Shown piece by piece: positions 22,913 to 31,030 of a stretch of DNA of 64,000 nt. The DNA is from Povalibacter uvarum. Its GTDB lineage: Bacteria > Pseudomonadota > Gammaproteobacteria > Steroidobacterales > Steroidobacteraceae. The translations under genes were made by a program, and so were the position numbers. Below the pieces are notes generated by a model, which had not been told where the DNA came from, did no database searches, and saw only the letters and a program-made list of their open reading frames with translations. The stretch is from positions 1 to 64,000 of the forward strand of contig NZ_JACHHZ010000008.1 in assembly GCF_014202975.1 (NCBI RefSeq), given 5' to 3'. Each line of letters begins with the position of its first letter. The first letter of the stretch is position 1.

Positions 22913-23527
22913 TCAGGCGGCGACACTCCGCCGCGCATTGTTCAGGCGATCCTGGCAAAGCTCCTGCGCGCCGCACATATCGCGCTCCACCGTCTTGGTG
23001 CTGATACCCAGCTGGCGTGCGATGGCGCGATAGCTCATTTCGGCATCGATGTGCAGGCTGAAAACCTGCTGATAGCGCGCAGGCAGCGTCGACAGCGTGC
23101 TGGAGATGACTTCCATCGCCTGGACACGATCGACTGTGTGATCGGGTTGCTCGGCATCAGCAACGATGTCGATGCTCTCGTAGGACATGTGCATCGTCTG
23201 GCACCGCGCCTTGCGCCGGCGCAGTTCGTCCCGGGCGAGGTTGGTCGCGATCTTGAACAGCAACGCGCGCACCTCGCGTTCGCCGCGCCACAAGTCCTGT
23301 ACGCGCAGCAAACGGATGGACGTCTCCTGCACGACGTCTTCGGCATCCTGTTCGCTGAGCAGGATTCGCCTGACGTACTTGAGCAGCGCGGCGCGATGGA
23401 GTCCGATCACTTCGATCAGACGCGACAGGTGAACCCGCGACTGCGCGGGAGATGGCGCTTCGGCAGCCTCGGCCGGTTGTGTCGTCAACTGGACCGCGGC
23501 ACCCGCGTCGAAGAATGAGTTGTTCAT
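22913..23527 (-). CDS. FecI-like ECF sigma factor (orphan)
   Basis: A 204-residue extracytoplasmic-function sigma factor. Region 2 is at about residues 40-110 (Q-D-A-E-D-V-V-Q-E-T-S-I-R-L-L and the F-K-I-A-T-N-L-A-R-D core-binding helix). Region 4 is at about 145-195 (L-P-A-R-Y-Q-Q-V-F-S-L-H ... M-S-Y-R-A-I-A-R-Q-L-G-I-S-T-K-T-V-E-R-D). No FecR anti-sigma gene is adjacent, unlike the second sigma factor at 43577. Its targets are unknown; iron or substrate-receptor control is typical of the class. ATG at 23527. Confidence 0.88.
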   Translation of the reverse strand: MNNSFFDAGAAVQLTTQPAEAAEAPSPAQSRVHLSRLIEVIGLHRAALLKYVRRILLSEQDAEDVVQETSIRLLRVQDLWRGEREVRALLFKIATNLARDELRRRKARCQTMHMSYESIDIVADAEQPDHTVDRVQAMEVISSTLSTLPARYQQVFSLHIDAEMSYRAIARQLGISTKTVERDMCGAQELCQDRLNNARRSVAA

Positions 23528-23643
23528 GTGTTACCCCGCCCGACCCACGTCGATCGGCTTGGTTACGACTCGCGCCGAAGTGCCTGTGCCTTCGTGGCGC
23601 CCCCTGACTGTTGTTTTAGTTTAGGCTTCAATCGGGCTATCAT

Positions 23644-23662
23644 TATTCGCGTAGCGCGAATA
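23644..23662. promoter_or_regulatory. perfect dyad upstream of the LysR gene
   Basis: TATTCGCG-TAG-CGCGAATA, with 8-bp arms around a 3-base centre, ends 48 bases before the LysR start. Its T-N11-A-like inner spacing suits a LysR-type site, so autoregulation is plausible; that is inference. Confidence 0.45.
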
Positions 23663-23710
23663 CAGCCGTCGGCGACGACAGGCAATCGCGGCGTCCCGGA
23701 GGGGGTTCAG

Positions 23711-24742
23711 ATGGACAAGTTCGAGTGCATTCAGGCCTTCGTCAGAGTTGCGGAAACCCTGAGTTTTGCCGAGGCCGCGCGGCAGCTGAACGTCACGCCC
23801 TCCGTCATTACGAGCCGCGTGAAGAAGCTGGAAGCGTTCGTGCAGTCACCGCTTTTTCATCGCTCGACGCGCGCGGTGACGTTGTCGGAGGCGGGATCGA
23901 ACTTCTTCGCCGAGTGCGCCGAGATCGTGTCGCACGTCGATTCGGCGATGGAGCGGATGAGGCTGATCAAGGGGACCCCGACGGGCGTGCTGCGCCTGCA
24001 GGTCCTGCCCGGCTTCGCGCTCGGACATCTCGGATCGGCGCTGAAGGACTTCAGCAGCCAGTATCCTCAGATCGAGCTCGACATCACCGTGAGCGATGTG
24101 CCCGTCAACCCGGTCGACAAGGGATACGACGTGGCGCTGCAGGTCTTCAAGCCCGCCGCCGAGACACTGATAGAACGTTCCCTCTTCCCTGTACGCCGCG
24201 TGTTCTGCGCTTCCCCCAGCTACCTGCGCAAGCACGGCACGCCGAGGGAGCCCGCTGATCTGCATCGCTACAGGCTTGGCCTCTACTCGGCTTATCCGAC
24301 ACGTGACCGCTGGACCTTCCGGCGGGGCGATGACCAGGTGTCGCTGCAACTGCCGGCGGCGATCCGGACAAACTCAGTGCACATGCTGCGCGATTTCGCG
24401 CTGAGCGGCGGCGGCATCACCTGCTTGCCGACGCTCGTATGCGGCGACTACCTGCTGAGCAATCAGCTCGTGCGCGTGGTGGAAGACTACGAGATCCCGC
24501 CGCTCGAGCTGCTTGCGATCTATCCCGCAACGCACCGTCGCGCGCTGAAGGTGAAGCTGTTCGTGGAGTTCATCACGACCCGCTTCTCCGGCGAGCCTGT
24601 CTGGGACCGCGCGCTGCGCGACCGCAGCAAGGAACGGCCGCGGATCGCCACGACAAAAGCGGTTGCAACGAGATCAAAGCGTTCCGGTACCAGCGAACGC
24701 AATGAATCGCCCCGCCGCAATAATGCCGACCCAAAGGACTAG
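23711..24742 (+). CDS. LysR-family transcriptional regulator
   Basis: A 343-residue DNA-binding regulator. The N-terminal winged helix (residues 1-60: F-V-R-V-A-E-T-L-S-F-A-E-A-A-R-Q-L-N-V-T-P-S-V-I-T-S-R) matches LysR proteins, followed by the linker helix and an effector-binding domain (about 90-295). The C-terminal tail of about 40 residues (K-E-R-P-R-I-A-T-T-K-A...) is basic, low-complexity and overlaps the convergent membrane-protein gene by 69 bases, so it may be a secondary extension. The start at 23711 gives the family N-terminus. Its target could be the divergent sigma factor or an aromatic operon. Confidence 0.9.
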   Translation: MDKFECIQAFVRVAETLSFAEAARQLNVTPSVITSRVKKLEAFVQSPLFHRSTRAVTLSEAGSNFFAECAEIVSHVDSAMERMRLIKGTPTGVLRLQVLPGFALGHLGSALKDFSSQYPQIELDITVSDVPVNPVDKGYDVALQVFKPAAETLIERSLFPVRRVFCASPSYLRKHGTPREPADLHRYRLGLYSAYPTRDRWTFRRGDDQVSLQLPAAIRTNSVHMLRDFALSGGGITCLPTLVCGDYLLSNQLVRVVEDYEIPPLELLAIYPATHRRALKVKLFVEFITTRFSGEPVWDRALRDRSKERPRIATTKAVATRSKRSGTSERNESPRRNNADPKD

Positions 24743-25168
24743 CGAGATCAGCGATATCACCTTGGCCGTCCCGGACGCATCGACGCCCGCGCCCCAGTCA
24801 TGCGCCTTGGGCAGCGCGCTGATCCAGAACCAGATCGCATTGGCCCCGGCGATCACGATGAGCAGCATCTTGAGCCTGAATGCGGGCACGACCAGATACG
24901 ACTGCGGATCGGAGGCGACGAAGCCGATGCCCGTGATCACGTTGAGCACGAAGCCGCCGATGGCGAGCGGCAGCAGTCTGTGCAGCGGCCCCAGCGGCAA
25001 CCCTTTCGCGAATCCCAGCACCCGCAGATCGATGAGCGCGATGATGCCGAACAGCAGCGACATGCCCACGAAGTGCAGTCCTTCGAATGTCGGAAACACC
25101 CACGGTACATCCCGCATTACCTGGCCGTACCAGGACGCCTGCAACCAAGTCATGAATGTCTGGAGCAT
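24674..25168 (-). CDS. DUF6644-like membrane protein
   Basis: A 164-residue inner-membrane protein with four hydrophobic helices (about residues 30-50, 62-82, 95-116 and 136-158). The region G-L-H-F-V-G-M-S-L-L-F-G and the conserved D-L-R-V-L-G-F-A-K-G-L-P link it to the DUF6644 family. A paralogue lies immediately upstream (25178-25657). It is the last gene of an operon with a DUF6152 protein and a broken cytochrome. The role is unknown; a redox partner in the membrane is possible. Confidence 0.75.
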   Translation of the reverse strand: MLQTFMTWLQASWYGQVMRDVPWVFPTFEGLHFVGMSLLFGIIALIDLRVLGFAKGLPLGPLHRLLPLAIGGFVLNVITGIGFVASDPQSYLVVPAFRLKMLLIVIAGANAIWFWISALPKAHDWGAGVDASGTAKVISLISLVLWVGIIAAGRFIAFAGTGTL

Positions 25169-25177
25169 CGTTCTTCT

Positions 25178-25657
25178 CTACTCGTATGCCATGTAGCGAC
25201 CGAAGCCGATCGCCGAGATCCACATCAGGATCGAGATCGCGGCGAGCACCTTGGCCTTCAGCGGCGCTTCGGCCACGGCTTCATCGAGCCGCACGGCATC
25301 GTCGAGCACGGTCCTCTTGATGAGCACTGCGATCGTGATGCCTATGACGACGCTCGACAGCTTGAGGAGGAAAGCGGTGCTGTTGATGAACTTCACGCCG
25401 TCCGCCACGAACAGAGCCAGACCTGATCCGAGGTTGACGGCGAAGGCCGCCCATACGATCGTCATCAGACGCCGCAGTGGCACGAAGGGAACCATCTTCG
25501 GCACGCCGAGGGCACGCAGGTCGATGACGATCAGCAGGCCCACGAGGAGAGCGAGCCCGATGGAATGCAGCGTCAGCAGTATCGGGTAACCCCATACCGA
25601 CACGAGAACCCACTCGGAGAACTTCGTGTTCTGCAGCATTTCGAGGAAGCTGATCAT
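25178..25657 (-). CDS. DUF6644-like membrane protein (paralogue)
   Basis: A 159-residue protein with four transmembrane helices. T-L-H-S-I-G-L-A-L-L-V-G-L-L-I and D-L-R-A-L-G-V-P-K-M-V-P mirror the paralogue at 24674, and the conserved His (residue 31) sits in the same place. The ATG at 25657 is preferred over the one at 25663 because GGAGG then lies seven bases upstream. It is nine bases from the downstream paralogue. Confidence 0.76.
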   Translation of the reverse strand: MISFLEMLQNTKFSEWVLVSVWGYPILLTLHSIGLALLVGLLIVIDLRALGVPKMVPFVPLRRLMTIVWAAFAVNLGSGLALFVADGVKFINSTAFLLKLSSVVIGITIAVLIKRTVLDDAVRLDEAVAEAPLKAKVLAAISILMWISAIGFGRYMAYE

Positions 25658-25826
25658 GCGCATGCCTCCGCTGGAAGCACGGCAAGCGCGAGAGCGCCGG
25701 GCATTCGTTGTCTCATGATTCCCCCGATGATCTGTATGTACTGCCTACAACGTTGGCAGCGGTCGGGCGCAGACAGAAAACCTTGTGGTTGCGGGAGGTG
25801 AGGATGCTCACCACGCCTTTCCGCAA

Positions 25827-25855
25827 GATGGATTCCCGCTTTCGCGGGAATGACA
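25827..25855. repeat. REP-type repeat unit
   Basis: GATGGATTCCCGCTTTCGCGGGAATGAC is a single unit at the 3' end of the broken cytochrome gene. The frameshifted reading frame runs into it and reads S-R-E-S-G-N-P. Confidence 0.78.
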
Positions 25856-25875
25856 GAGGGGTTGTGCAGCGCGCC

Positions 25876-26278
25876 CTAGGGCTTCGGCAGGTACTTGCGG
25901 TGACACCCTTCGCACGTAGACGGCGTCACCAGCGGTCGAGAGTGACTCTGCGTCGCGTTGATTTGCGGCGGCAAGAGCTTGCGAGGCGGCTGCGATGAGG
26001 TCCTTCGAGTATCGGGCCCAATCCTCGCCCGGCGCGGTGCGAGCGTCCTTCAGCGTCCGGCCGTCATCGGACAACTGCGTGATTGCCGCCTTCAGGGCAG
26101 TCCATTCTTCAGCCCGCTCCGGCGGCGTTGCAGCCGCGGTGAAGACAGCGTCTGACGCTGGCACCACGCTCTTCAGCATGAGCTCACGCACGTTCGCACT
26201 TTCCGCCGCTGGCACGTTAATCGGCGCGAATGCCAACGCAATCGCGATCGTGCCAATGCGGAAGGTGCAGACGTTCAT
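25876..26278 (-). pseudogene. cytochrome c-type gene, frameshifted before its heme motif
   Basis: An exported protein of about 130 residues (signal peptide to about residue 24, helical body) resembles small c'-type cytochromes whose heme motif is at the C-terminus. In the open frame the expected motif is absent. One base out of frame, minus-strand 25914-25876 reads C-E-G-C-H-R-K-Y-L-P-K-P then TAG, a perfect CxxCH ending. The heme motif starts 364 bases after the ATG, one base off a codon multiple. The open frame instead continues into a REP element. It is either a real inactivation or a base error. It overlaps the DUF6152 gene by ATGA. Confidence 0.75.
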
Positions 26279-26688
26279 TGCTGCGGTGTGTTCTCGGGCG
26301 TGACCTTGCGATCGACGTCGTGATACAGGACACGCCCGTCGACGGTCTTGGCGTACTTGAGCGACAGCCCCTTCGTGCCGTCCGTCTTGGGATTACCCAC
26401 GACGATGATCTTGTCACCCGGCTTGAATGTGTCCTTCGCCCAGCCCTGCCGCGAGCCGATGTTCGGACCTGAGCTTTCGACGTCCCAGGTTCCGACAGTG
26501 CGAGGGTCCTTCGCGCCTTCGGGCACGAGCATGATGATGTGCACGTGCGGCTGCCGCCAGCGGTACTCGACCACCTGCCCTTCCCATGTCCAGACCTGGT
26601 TCTGGTCGAACATGGCGAACGAGTGATGAGCCCACGCGGCTGATGCGACACCCAATGCCAGTAGTGCAGCGACCCATTTGCGTTTCAT
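26275..26688 (-). CDS. DUF6152-like exported protein
   Basis: A 137-residue periplasmic protein. The signal peptide covers about residues 1-20 and ends A-W-A, followed by H-H-S-F-A-M-F. The H-H-S-F start, the R-W-R-Q-P-H-V-H-I-I-M-L-V-P segment and the K-P-G-D-K-I-I-V-V-G-N-P turn are DUF6152 hallmarks. The His-rich start suggests metal binding, by inference. It leads the operon with the cytochrome and the two DUF6644 proteins. A second DUF6152 protein is at 34936. Confidence 0.8.
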   Translation of the reverse strand: MKRKWVAALLALGVASAAWAHHSFAMFDQNQVWTWEGQVVEYRWRQPHVHIIMLVPEGAKDPRTVGTWDVESSGPNIGSRQGWAKDTFKPGDKIIVVGNPKTDGTKGLSLKYAKTVDGRVLYHDVDRKVTPENTPQQ

Positions 26689-26728
26689 CGGAATCTCCAG
26701 CGGGCTCCCTGGCCCTCTCGAACGTAGA

Positions 26729-27658
26729 TCAAACTTTCATCGTCCAACCGAGCGGCCGCAGGTAATCGATCGCGCGACGCGCCTGCTCCGTCAGATCGAC
26801 GTTCTGTCCGCCCTCGCATTCGACATTGAAGATCGGATCATCGATCTTCGCCGCTGCGCGGTGAATCGCCTTGAAATCAATGCTGCCGTCGCCGGCAGTC
26901 GCGGCCTTCCCCTGCGCCGTCCAGTCCTTCAGATGGAAACTGACGATGCGCGCCGCATGCCGCTCGATCAGCGCGACGGGATCCGCGCCAGCTGCCGCAA
27001 CCCAGGCGACATCCAGCTCGAACCGGATCGCCGGATGCGTCTCGCGCAGCATGACGTCGAAGACGTTCTCGCCCTCGAGCACGGAGAACTCGGGCCGATG
27101 TCCGTGATACGACAACCCGATGCCTGCTTGAGCCGCAATTTCGTGCGCCTGGTTCAGCGCTGCGCACATCTGCTTCACCGCGGCCAGCGACTGCATATTG
27201 CGCGCACCCGACCCCGCTACCACTGCCCATTTGCAGCCCAGGTCACGCGCGATCGGTACGTTTACACGCGCCACCTGGACGATGCCTGTTGGGGTGTAGA
27301 CCGCATCCTGTGCATCGACAATCGAGCCGCCGGGCGCCCAGAATGCCCGCACCTGATCGTTGCCGATGTGCAGAGTTCGCAATCGCAGCCCGAGTTCGTC
27401 CGCCCGCTTCCTGACCAACTCTGGTGAGTTACCCATCAGGCCTGCGAACTGGATCTCCTCGTAGCCCAGGTTGCGTGCGATACCCATCGCCTCCGAGAAC
27501 TTCGTCCAGCCCTGGATGGCGAGTGCGTTGAACGTGAAGAACTGGATGCCGAGCGGATAACGGCGCGTCTTCTCATCCGCCGCGAGTGCGCCTGTACCCG
27601 GCACCAGCGCCGCACCTGCAAGCGCTGCTGAACTCAACAGCATCTCGCGACGTGACAT
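26729..27658 (-). CDS. Tat-exported sugar phosphate isomerase/epimerase-like protein
   Basis: A 309-residue protein. M-S-R-R-E-M-L-L-S-S is a twin-arginine signal with cleavage near ALAA. The mature part is a xylose-isomerase-like TIM barrel (AP endonuclease 2 fold): Y-E-E-I-Q-F-A-G, L-S-Y-H-G-H-R-P-E-F, F-E-L-D-V-A-W-V, S-F-H-L-K-D-W and F-N-V-E-C-E-G-G carry the likely metal ligands (Glu, Asp, His, Glu). The substrate is unknown; sugars released by the nearby GH3 enzyme are plausible. Start ATG 27658; a GTG at 27664 overlapping the upstream stop is an alternative. Confidence 0.82.
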   Translation of the reverse strand: MSRREMLLSSAALAGAALVPGTGALAADEKTRRYPLGIQFFTFNALAIQGWTKFSEAMGIARNLGYEEIQFAGLMGNSPELVRKRADELGLRLRTLHIGNDQVRAFWAPGGSIVDAQDAVYTPTGIVQVARVNVPIARDLGCKWAVVAGSGARNMQSLAAVKQMCAALNQAHEIAAQAGIGLSYHGHRPEFSVLEGENVFDVMLRETHPAIRFELDVAWVAAAGADPVALIERHAARIVSFHLKDWTAQGKAATAGDGSIDFKAIHRAAAKIDDPIFNVECEGGQNVDLTEQARRAIDYLRPLGWTMKV

Positions 27659-27660
27659 GC

Positions 27661-28386
27661 TCACTGTTTGGTCCCGATCTGCTCGGGCTCTTCCGCGGTC
27701 TTCGCTCGCTCAGGGTCGCTGGCGTCGCAGAAGTACTCGAGAGCGTATGCGTCATCCGGAGCCTTGTAGTACGTGAACGTGTACGTGTGTGGCTTCAGGA
27801 AGACCTGGGGATCGTCCCACGTGAAAGTGACCTGCAGCTTCTTACCACCGTCGAGCAGCTCGTATCGCTCGACCAGGTGACTCGTCTCGCCGCGCAAGCC
27901 GCCGCCCGGGACGCCTGGATTGCCGCGATCGTTGAAGCCCACGGTGTCCACGACCAGCACGCCGTTCTCCCACTTGCCGATCGAATGCCCGTTGGTCGTC
28001 GGATCGAAGCTCTCCATCGGCGGATGGCCGCGACCGTCGATATAGATGTGACGCGCGGACGACTGCACTTCCGCGGTGATCGCGATCTCTCGCTTCGACT
28101 GGATGATGTCGAGCGGTGCGGAGTCGCCCATGATGAACGGCGTACCGAGCGGCTGACACCAGCGGGATGCGTGCGTCATGATGACGCCATCCTCAACCTT
28201 CGGCCGGAAAGCGGCCGTGAGCTTCTTGCCATGTTCGGTGAGTGCGGCCGGCGAGACCTTCTTGCTGTCGGCACGCAGTTCCCAGAAGCCCGACAGATCG
28301 GGACTGGCCGCCATCGCAAGCGATGATGAAGCGGCCAGGGCGACTACGACGGCTGCCTGCAGGAGCTTGTTTTTTCCGATCTTCAT
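27661..28386 (-). CDS. exported hypothetical protein of the D-L-(S/T)-G-x-W group
   Basis: A 241-residue protein. The signal peptide covers residues 1-26, followed by P-D-L-S-G-F-W-E-L. The core has R-H-I-Y-I-D-G-R-G-H-P, then G-K-W-E-N-G-V-L-V-V-D-T-V-G-F and F-T-W-D-D-P-Q-V-F. The order (DLSGFW, DGRGHP, W-x-x-G-x-L-V-V-D-T) is shared with the gene at 55509 here, and partly with 53536. Function unknown; the fold may be lipocalin-like (inference). It lies one base from the GH3 gene and belongs to that operon. Confidence 0.7.
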   Translation of the reverse strand: MKIGKNKLLQAAVVVALAASSSLAMAASPDLSGFWELRADSKKVSPAALTEHGKKLTAAFRPKVEDGVIMTHASRWCQPLGTPFIMGDSAPLDIIQSKREIAITAEVQSSARHIYIDGRGHPPMESFDPTTNGHSIGKWENGVLVVDTVGFNDRGNPGVPGGGLRGETSHLVERYELLDGGKKLQVTFTWDDPQVFLKPHTYTFTYYKAPDDAYALEYFCDASDPERAKTAEEPEQIGTKQ

Positions 28387-28387
28387 G

Positions 28388-30949
28388 TCACTCGACCTCG
28401 ATGCGGCTGCTCAAACGGATATCACGCGACGACGCGCCGATCCTCAGCGTTCGTGAACCGGCCTGCTTCGTCCACCGCTTCTCGTCGACGGACCAGTAGG
28501 AGAGCTGGCGTGGATCGACCGGTATCGTTACAACGACGGACTCGCCGGGTTGCAACGTGACGCGATGGAAACCTGCAAGCGTCTGCGGCGGCATCGGCAC
28601 GGCGGGACGCGACGGCCGCGATACATACGCCTGCGGCACCTCGCTGCCTGCCACGTCACCCACATTGCGCACGGTGAACGTCGCTTCGAATCCTTCGCCC
28701 TTCGGCGCTACCTTGAGATCGCTGTAGCGGAACGACGTGTACGACAGTCCGTAGCCGAACGGATACAGCGGCTCGATCTTGTTCTGATCGAAGTGGCGAT
28801 AGCCCGTGAAGACGCCTTCGGAGTAGACGACCTTCTTGTCGACGCCGGTGTAGCGCTCGGGATGCTTCGGATCGAACGCGGCGACATCCGCAAACTTCTT
28901 CGGGAACGTCAGCGGCAAGCGCCCGCCGGGATTGCTCTTGCCCGTCAGCACATCCGCCGTCGCCCAGCCGCCCTCCTGGCCCGGGAACCACATATAGAGA
29001 ATCGCCTTCACACGGTCGCGCCAGGGCATGTCATGTGGGCTGCTGCTGTTTACAACCACGACGGTGTTCGGGTTGGCGCGCGAGACAGCATCGATCATCG
29101 CGTCCTGATCATTGGGAAGACGCAGTGCCTGGTCGGGATCGTCGAACTCACCGCTGCGCGCCCAGGCGAACAGGACCACAGTCTTCGCCGACTTCGCTGC
29201 TGTGACGGCGGCGGCGATGTTGTCCTTGCGCATCTGCGGTGTCACCCAGGCGAGCCGGATCTGCATCGTCGATTCGGGTTCGGCCTGCCCTTCCACTTCG
29301 ATCGCGTAAGTCTTGCCGGCCTCGAACTCGGCCACGTACTGAGCGTTGTCCAAACCGTCCGTTGTCGGGACGATGCTCGAGTACTTGCGCGGAATGCCGT
29401 GTCCGAATCTCACTGCCGCGGAGAACGCACGCGGCTGACCATCGATCTTGAGCACGCCGGTGCCGCCCCAGCTATGCATCTGCAGCGCGTATCTACCGGA
29501 CTCCGGCACTCGCAGCGTGCCGCGCCACGAATACCCCTGGCCGATTGGCAGTGCCTTGTTGCCGACGAAGTCGACACCCTGCTCCACGCCAATCACTGTC
29601 GAATCGATCGCACGGCGCGTGAGTCCATTGCCGCTGCCGCCATCGGCGGTGAGGGCACTGGCAGGAATCGCCGCCCCCGTGAGCTCATCACCCACCACGT
29701 GCGTGATGCGCGCTTCGGACCCGAGTGACTGTTTGAGCGCATCCATCGGCGACACGAAGCGGCTCTGGAATCCGGACACGCCCGGCCCTACCGCGAGCTG
29801 TGCTGCTGTCGGTCCGATGAGGAGGATGTCGCCAGCCTGCGCCGGCCGAAGAGGAAGCGCACCCTTCTGATTCTTCAACAGCACCGCACCTTCGGCTGCG
29901 AGGCTTCGGGCGAACGCGGCGTGCTTCTCGACGTCGATGGTCTGCATCGCTTTCACGCGCGTACCGTCGAGGAAACCGAATTTCTGCATCTGCGTGAGCA
30001 CACGCGTCACGGCACGATCCAGCGACTCCACCGACACCTGCTTGCCTTCAAGCGCGGCATTCAGGCGGGGGCCCCACTTCGCGCCCTCTCGACCAGTCGG
30101 GTACTGCGGCCCGACGCCAGGCATCTCGACATCGAGACCCGCGGTGATCGACGGTGTGCTGCGGTTGGCATGCCAGTCGGACATGACGAAGCCATCCCAC
30201 TTCAGCTCATCGCGCATCAAGCCGGTCAGATTGGCCTGGTTCTCGGCATTCCAGAACCCATTCGTCTTGTTGTACGCCGCCATCGAGGTGGCGACGCCAG
30301 CCTTGAAGGCGGCCTCGAAACCCGGCAGATAGATCTCATGCAGGGTCCGCTCATCGACCTGGAAGTCGAAGCCTTCGGCGCCGTTGATGCCGCCGCCCTG
30401 GTTGAGCGATTGATTGTTGGCGATGAAGTGCTTGGCATTCGCCATCGTGCCGGTCGACTGGATGCCGCCGATCTCGGCGACTGCCATCTGGCCGATGACG
30501 AACGGATCCTCGCCAAAACTCGTGACGTTGCGGCCCCAGTTCGGCAGGCGCGAAACATTCAACATGGGTCCAAGCAGCACGTCATTGCGGGTAGCACGGG
30601 ATTCCCAGCCGAGCACCTCCCCGTACTCACGCGCAGCATCGCGGCTGAACGTCGCCGCGAGCGCGATCGGTTGCGGCAACGCCGTCGTCTCATAACGCAG
30701 ATAGACATTCGCAGGGCCGTCCGCGAGTCGCAGTGGTGGAATGCCGAGCCTTGGCACGCCCGCGATATAACCTGCACCGCCGTTGTATGCGGGATCGCGC
30801 GTGCCCCACACCATCGACAGCTTCTCCTGCACCGTCATTTTCTCCAGCAGGGCTTTGACGGTGGCGGAAGGTTCCTGTGCGGTCGCCATCGCAGCAGGAA
30901 GCATGCATGCGGCCAGTGCCACGATTCGCGATGTGCGATTCGACTTCAC
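28388..30949 (-). CDS. GH3-family beta-glucosidase with PA14-like insert
   Basis: An 853-residue exported glycoside hydrolase. After a signal peptide, the N-terminal GH3 barrel contains K-H-F-I-A-N-N and the nucleophile in F-V-M-S-D-W (Asp near residue 258). The second GH3 domain holds L-L-K-N-Q-K-G-A-L-P-L. A PA14-like segment (R-V-P-E-S-G-R-Y-A-L-Q-M-H-S-W-G-G-T-G-V-L) is inserted in it. The C-terminus is fibronectin-III-like. The GTG at 30949 is chosen: AGGGGAA lies five bases upstream. It should release terminal beta-linked sugars in the periplasm. It follows a TonB receptor and precedes two exported proteins. Confidence 0.92.
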   Translation of the reverse strand: MKSNRTSRIVALAACMLPAAMATAQEPSATVKALLEKMTVQEKLSMVWGTRDPAYNGGAGYIAGVPRLGIPPLRLADGPANVYLRYETTALPQPIALAATFSRDAAREYGEVLGWESRATRNDVLLGPMLNVSRLPNWGRNVTSFGEDPFVIGQMAVAEIGGIQSTGTMANAKHFIANNQSLNQGGGINGAEGFDFQVDERTLHEIYLPGFEAAFKAGVATSMAAYNKTNGFWNAENQANLTGLMRDELKWDGFVMSDWHANRSTPSITAGLDVEMPGVGPQYPTGREGAKWGPRLNAALEGKQVSVESLDRAVTRVLTQMQKFGFLDGTRVKAMQTIDVEKHAAFARSLAAEGAVLLKNQKGALPLRPAQAGDILLIGPTAAQLAVGPGVSGFQSRFVSPMDALKQSLGSEARITHVVGDELTGAAIPASALTADGGSGNGLTRRAIDSTVIGVEQGVDFVGNKALPIGQGYSWRGTLRVPESGRYALQMHSWGGTGVLKIDGQPRAFSAAVRFGHGIPRKYSSIVPTTDGLDNAQYVAEFEAGKTYAIEVEGQAEPESTMQIRLAWVTPQMRKDNIAAAVTAAKSAKTVVLFAWARSGEFDDPDQALRLPNDQDAMIDAVSRANPNTVVVVNSSSPHDMPWRDRVKAILYMWFPGQEGGWATADVLTGKSNPGGRLPLTFPKKFADVAAFDPKHPERYTGVDKKVVYSEGVFTGYRHFDQNKIEPLYPFGYGLSYTSFRYSDLKVAPKGEGFEATFTVRNVGDVAGSEVPQAYVSRPSRPAVPMPPQTLAGFHRVTLQPGESVVVTIPVDPRQLSYWSVDEKRWTKQAGSRTLRIGASSRDIRLSSRIEVE

Positions 30950-30990
30950 TCGATTCCCCTTGGGTCTTTGTTCTTCTGGCAAACGCAGCT

Positions 30991-31009
30991 GCGCGCCCTC
31001 GCGGCGCGC
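30991..31009 (-). other. intercistronic hairpin between receptor and GH3 gene
   Basis: GCGCGCC-CTCGC-GGCGCGC, a 7-bp GC stem, follows the receptor stop by 22 bases on the minus strand. No T-run follows, so it is more likely an mRNA-stabilising or partial-termination hairpin than a full terminator. Confidence 0.45.
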
Positions 31010-31030
31010 AACTCGTTGAACACACCTGCT

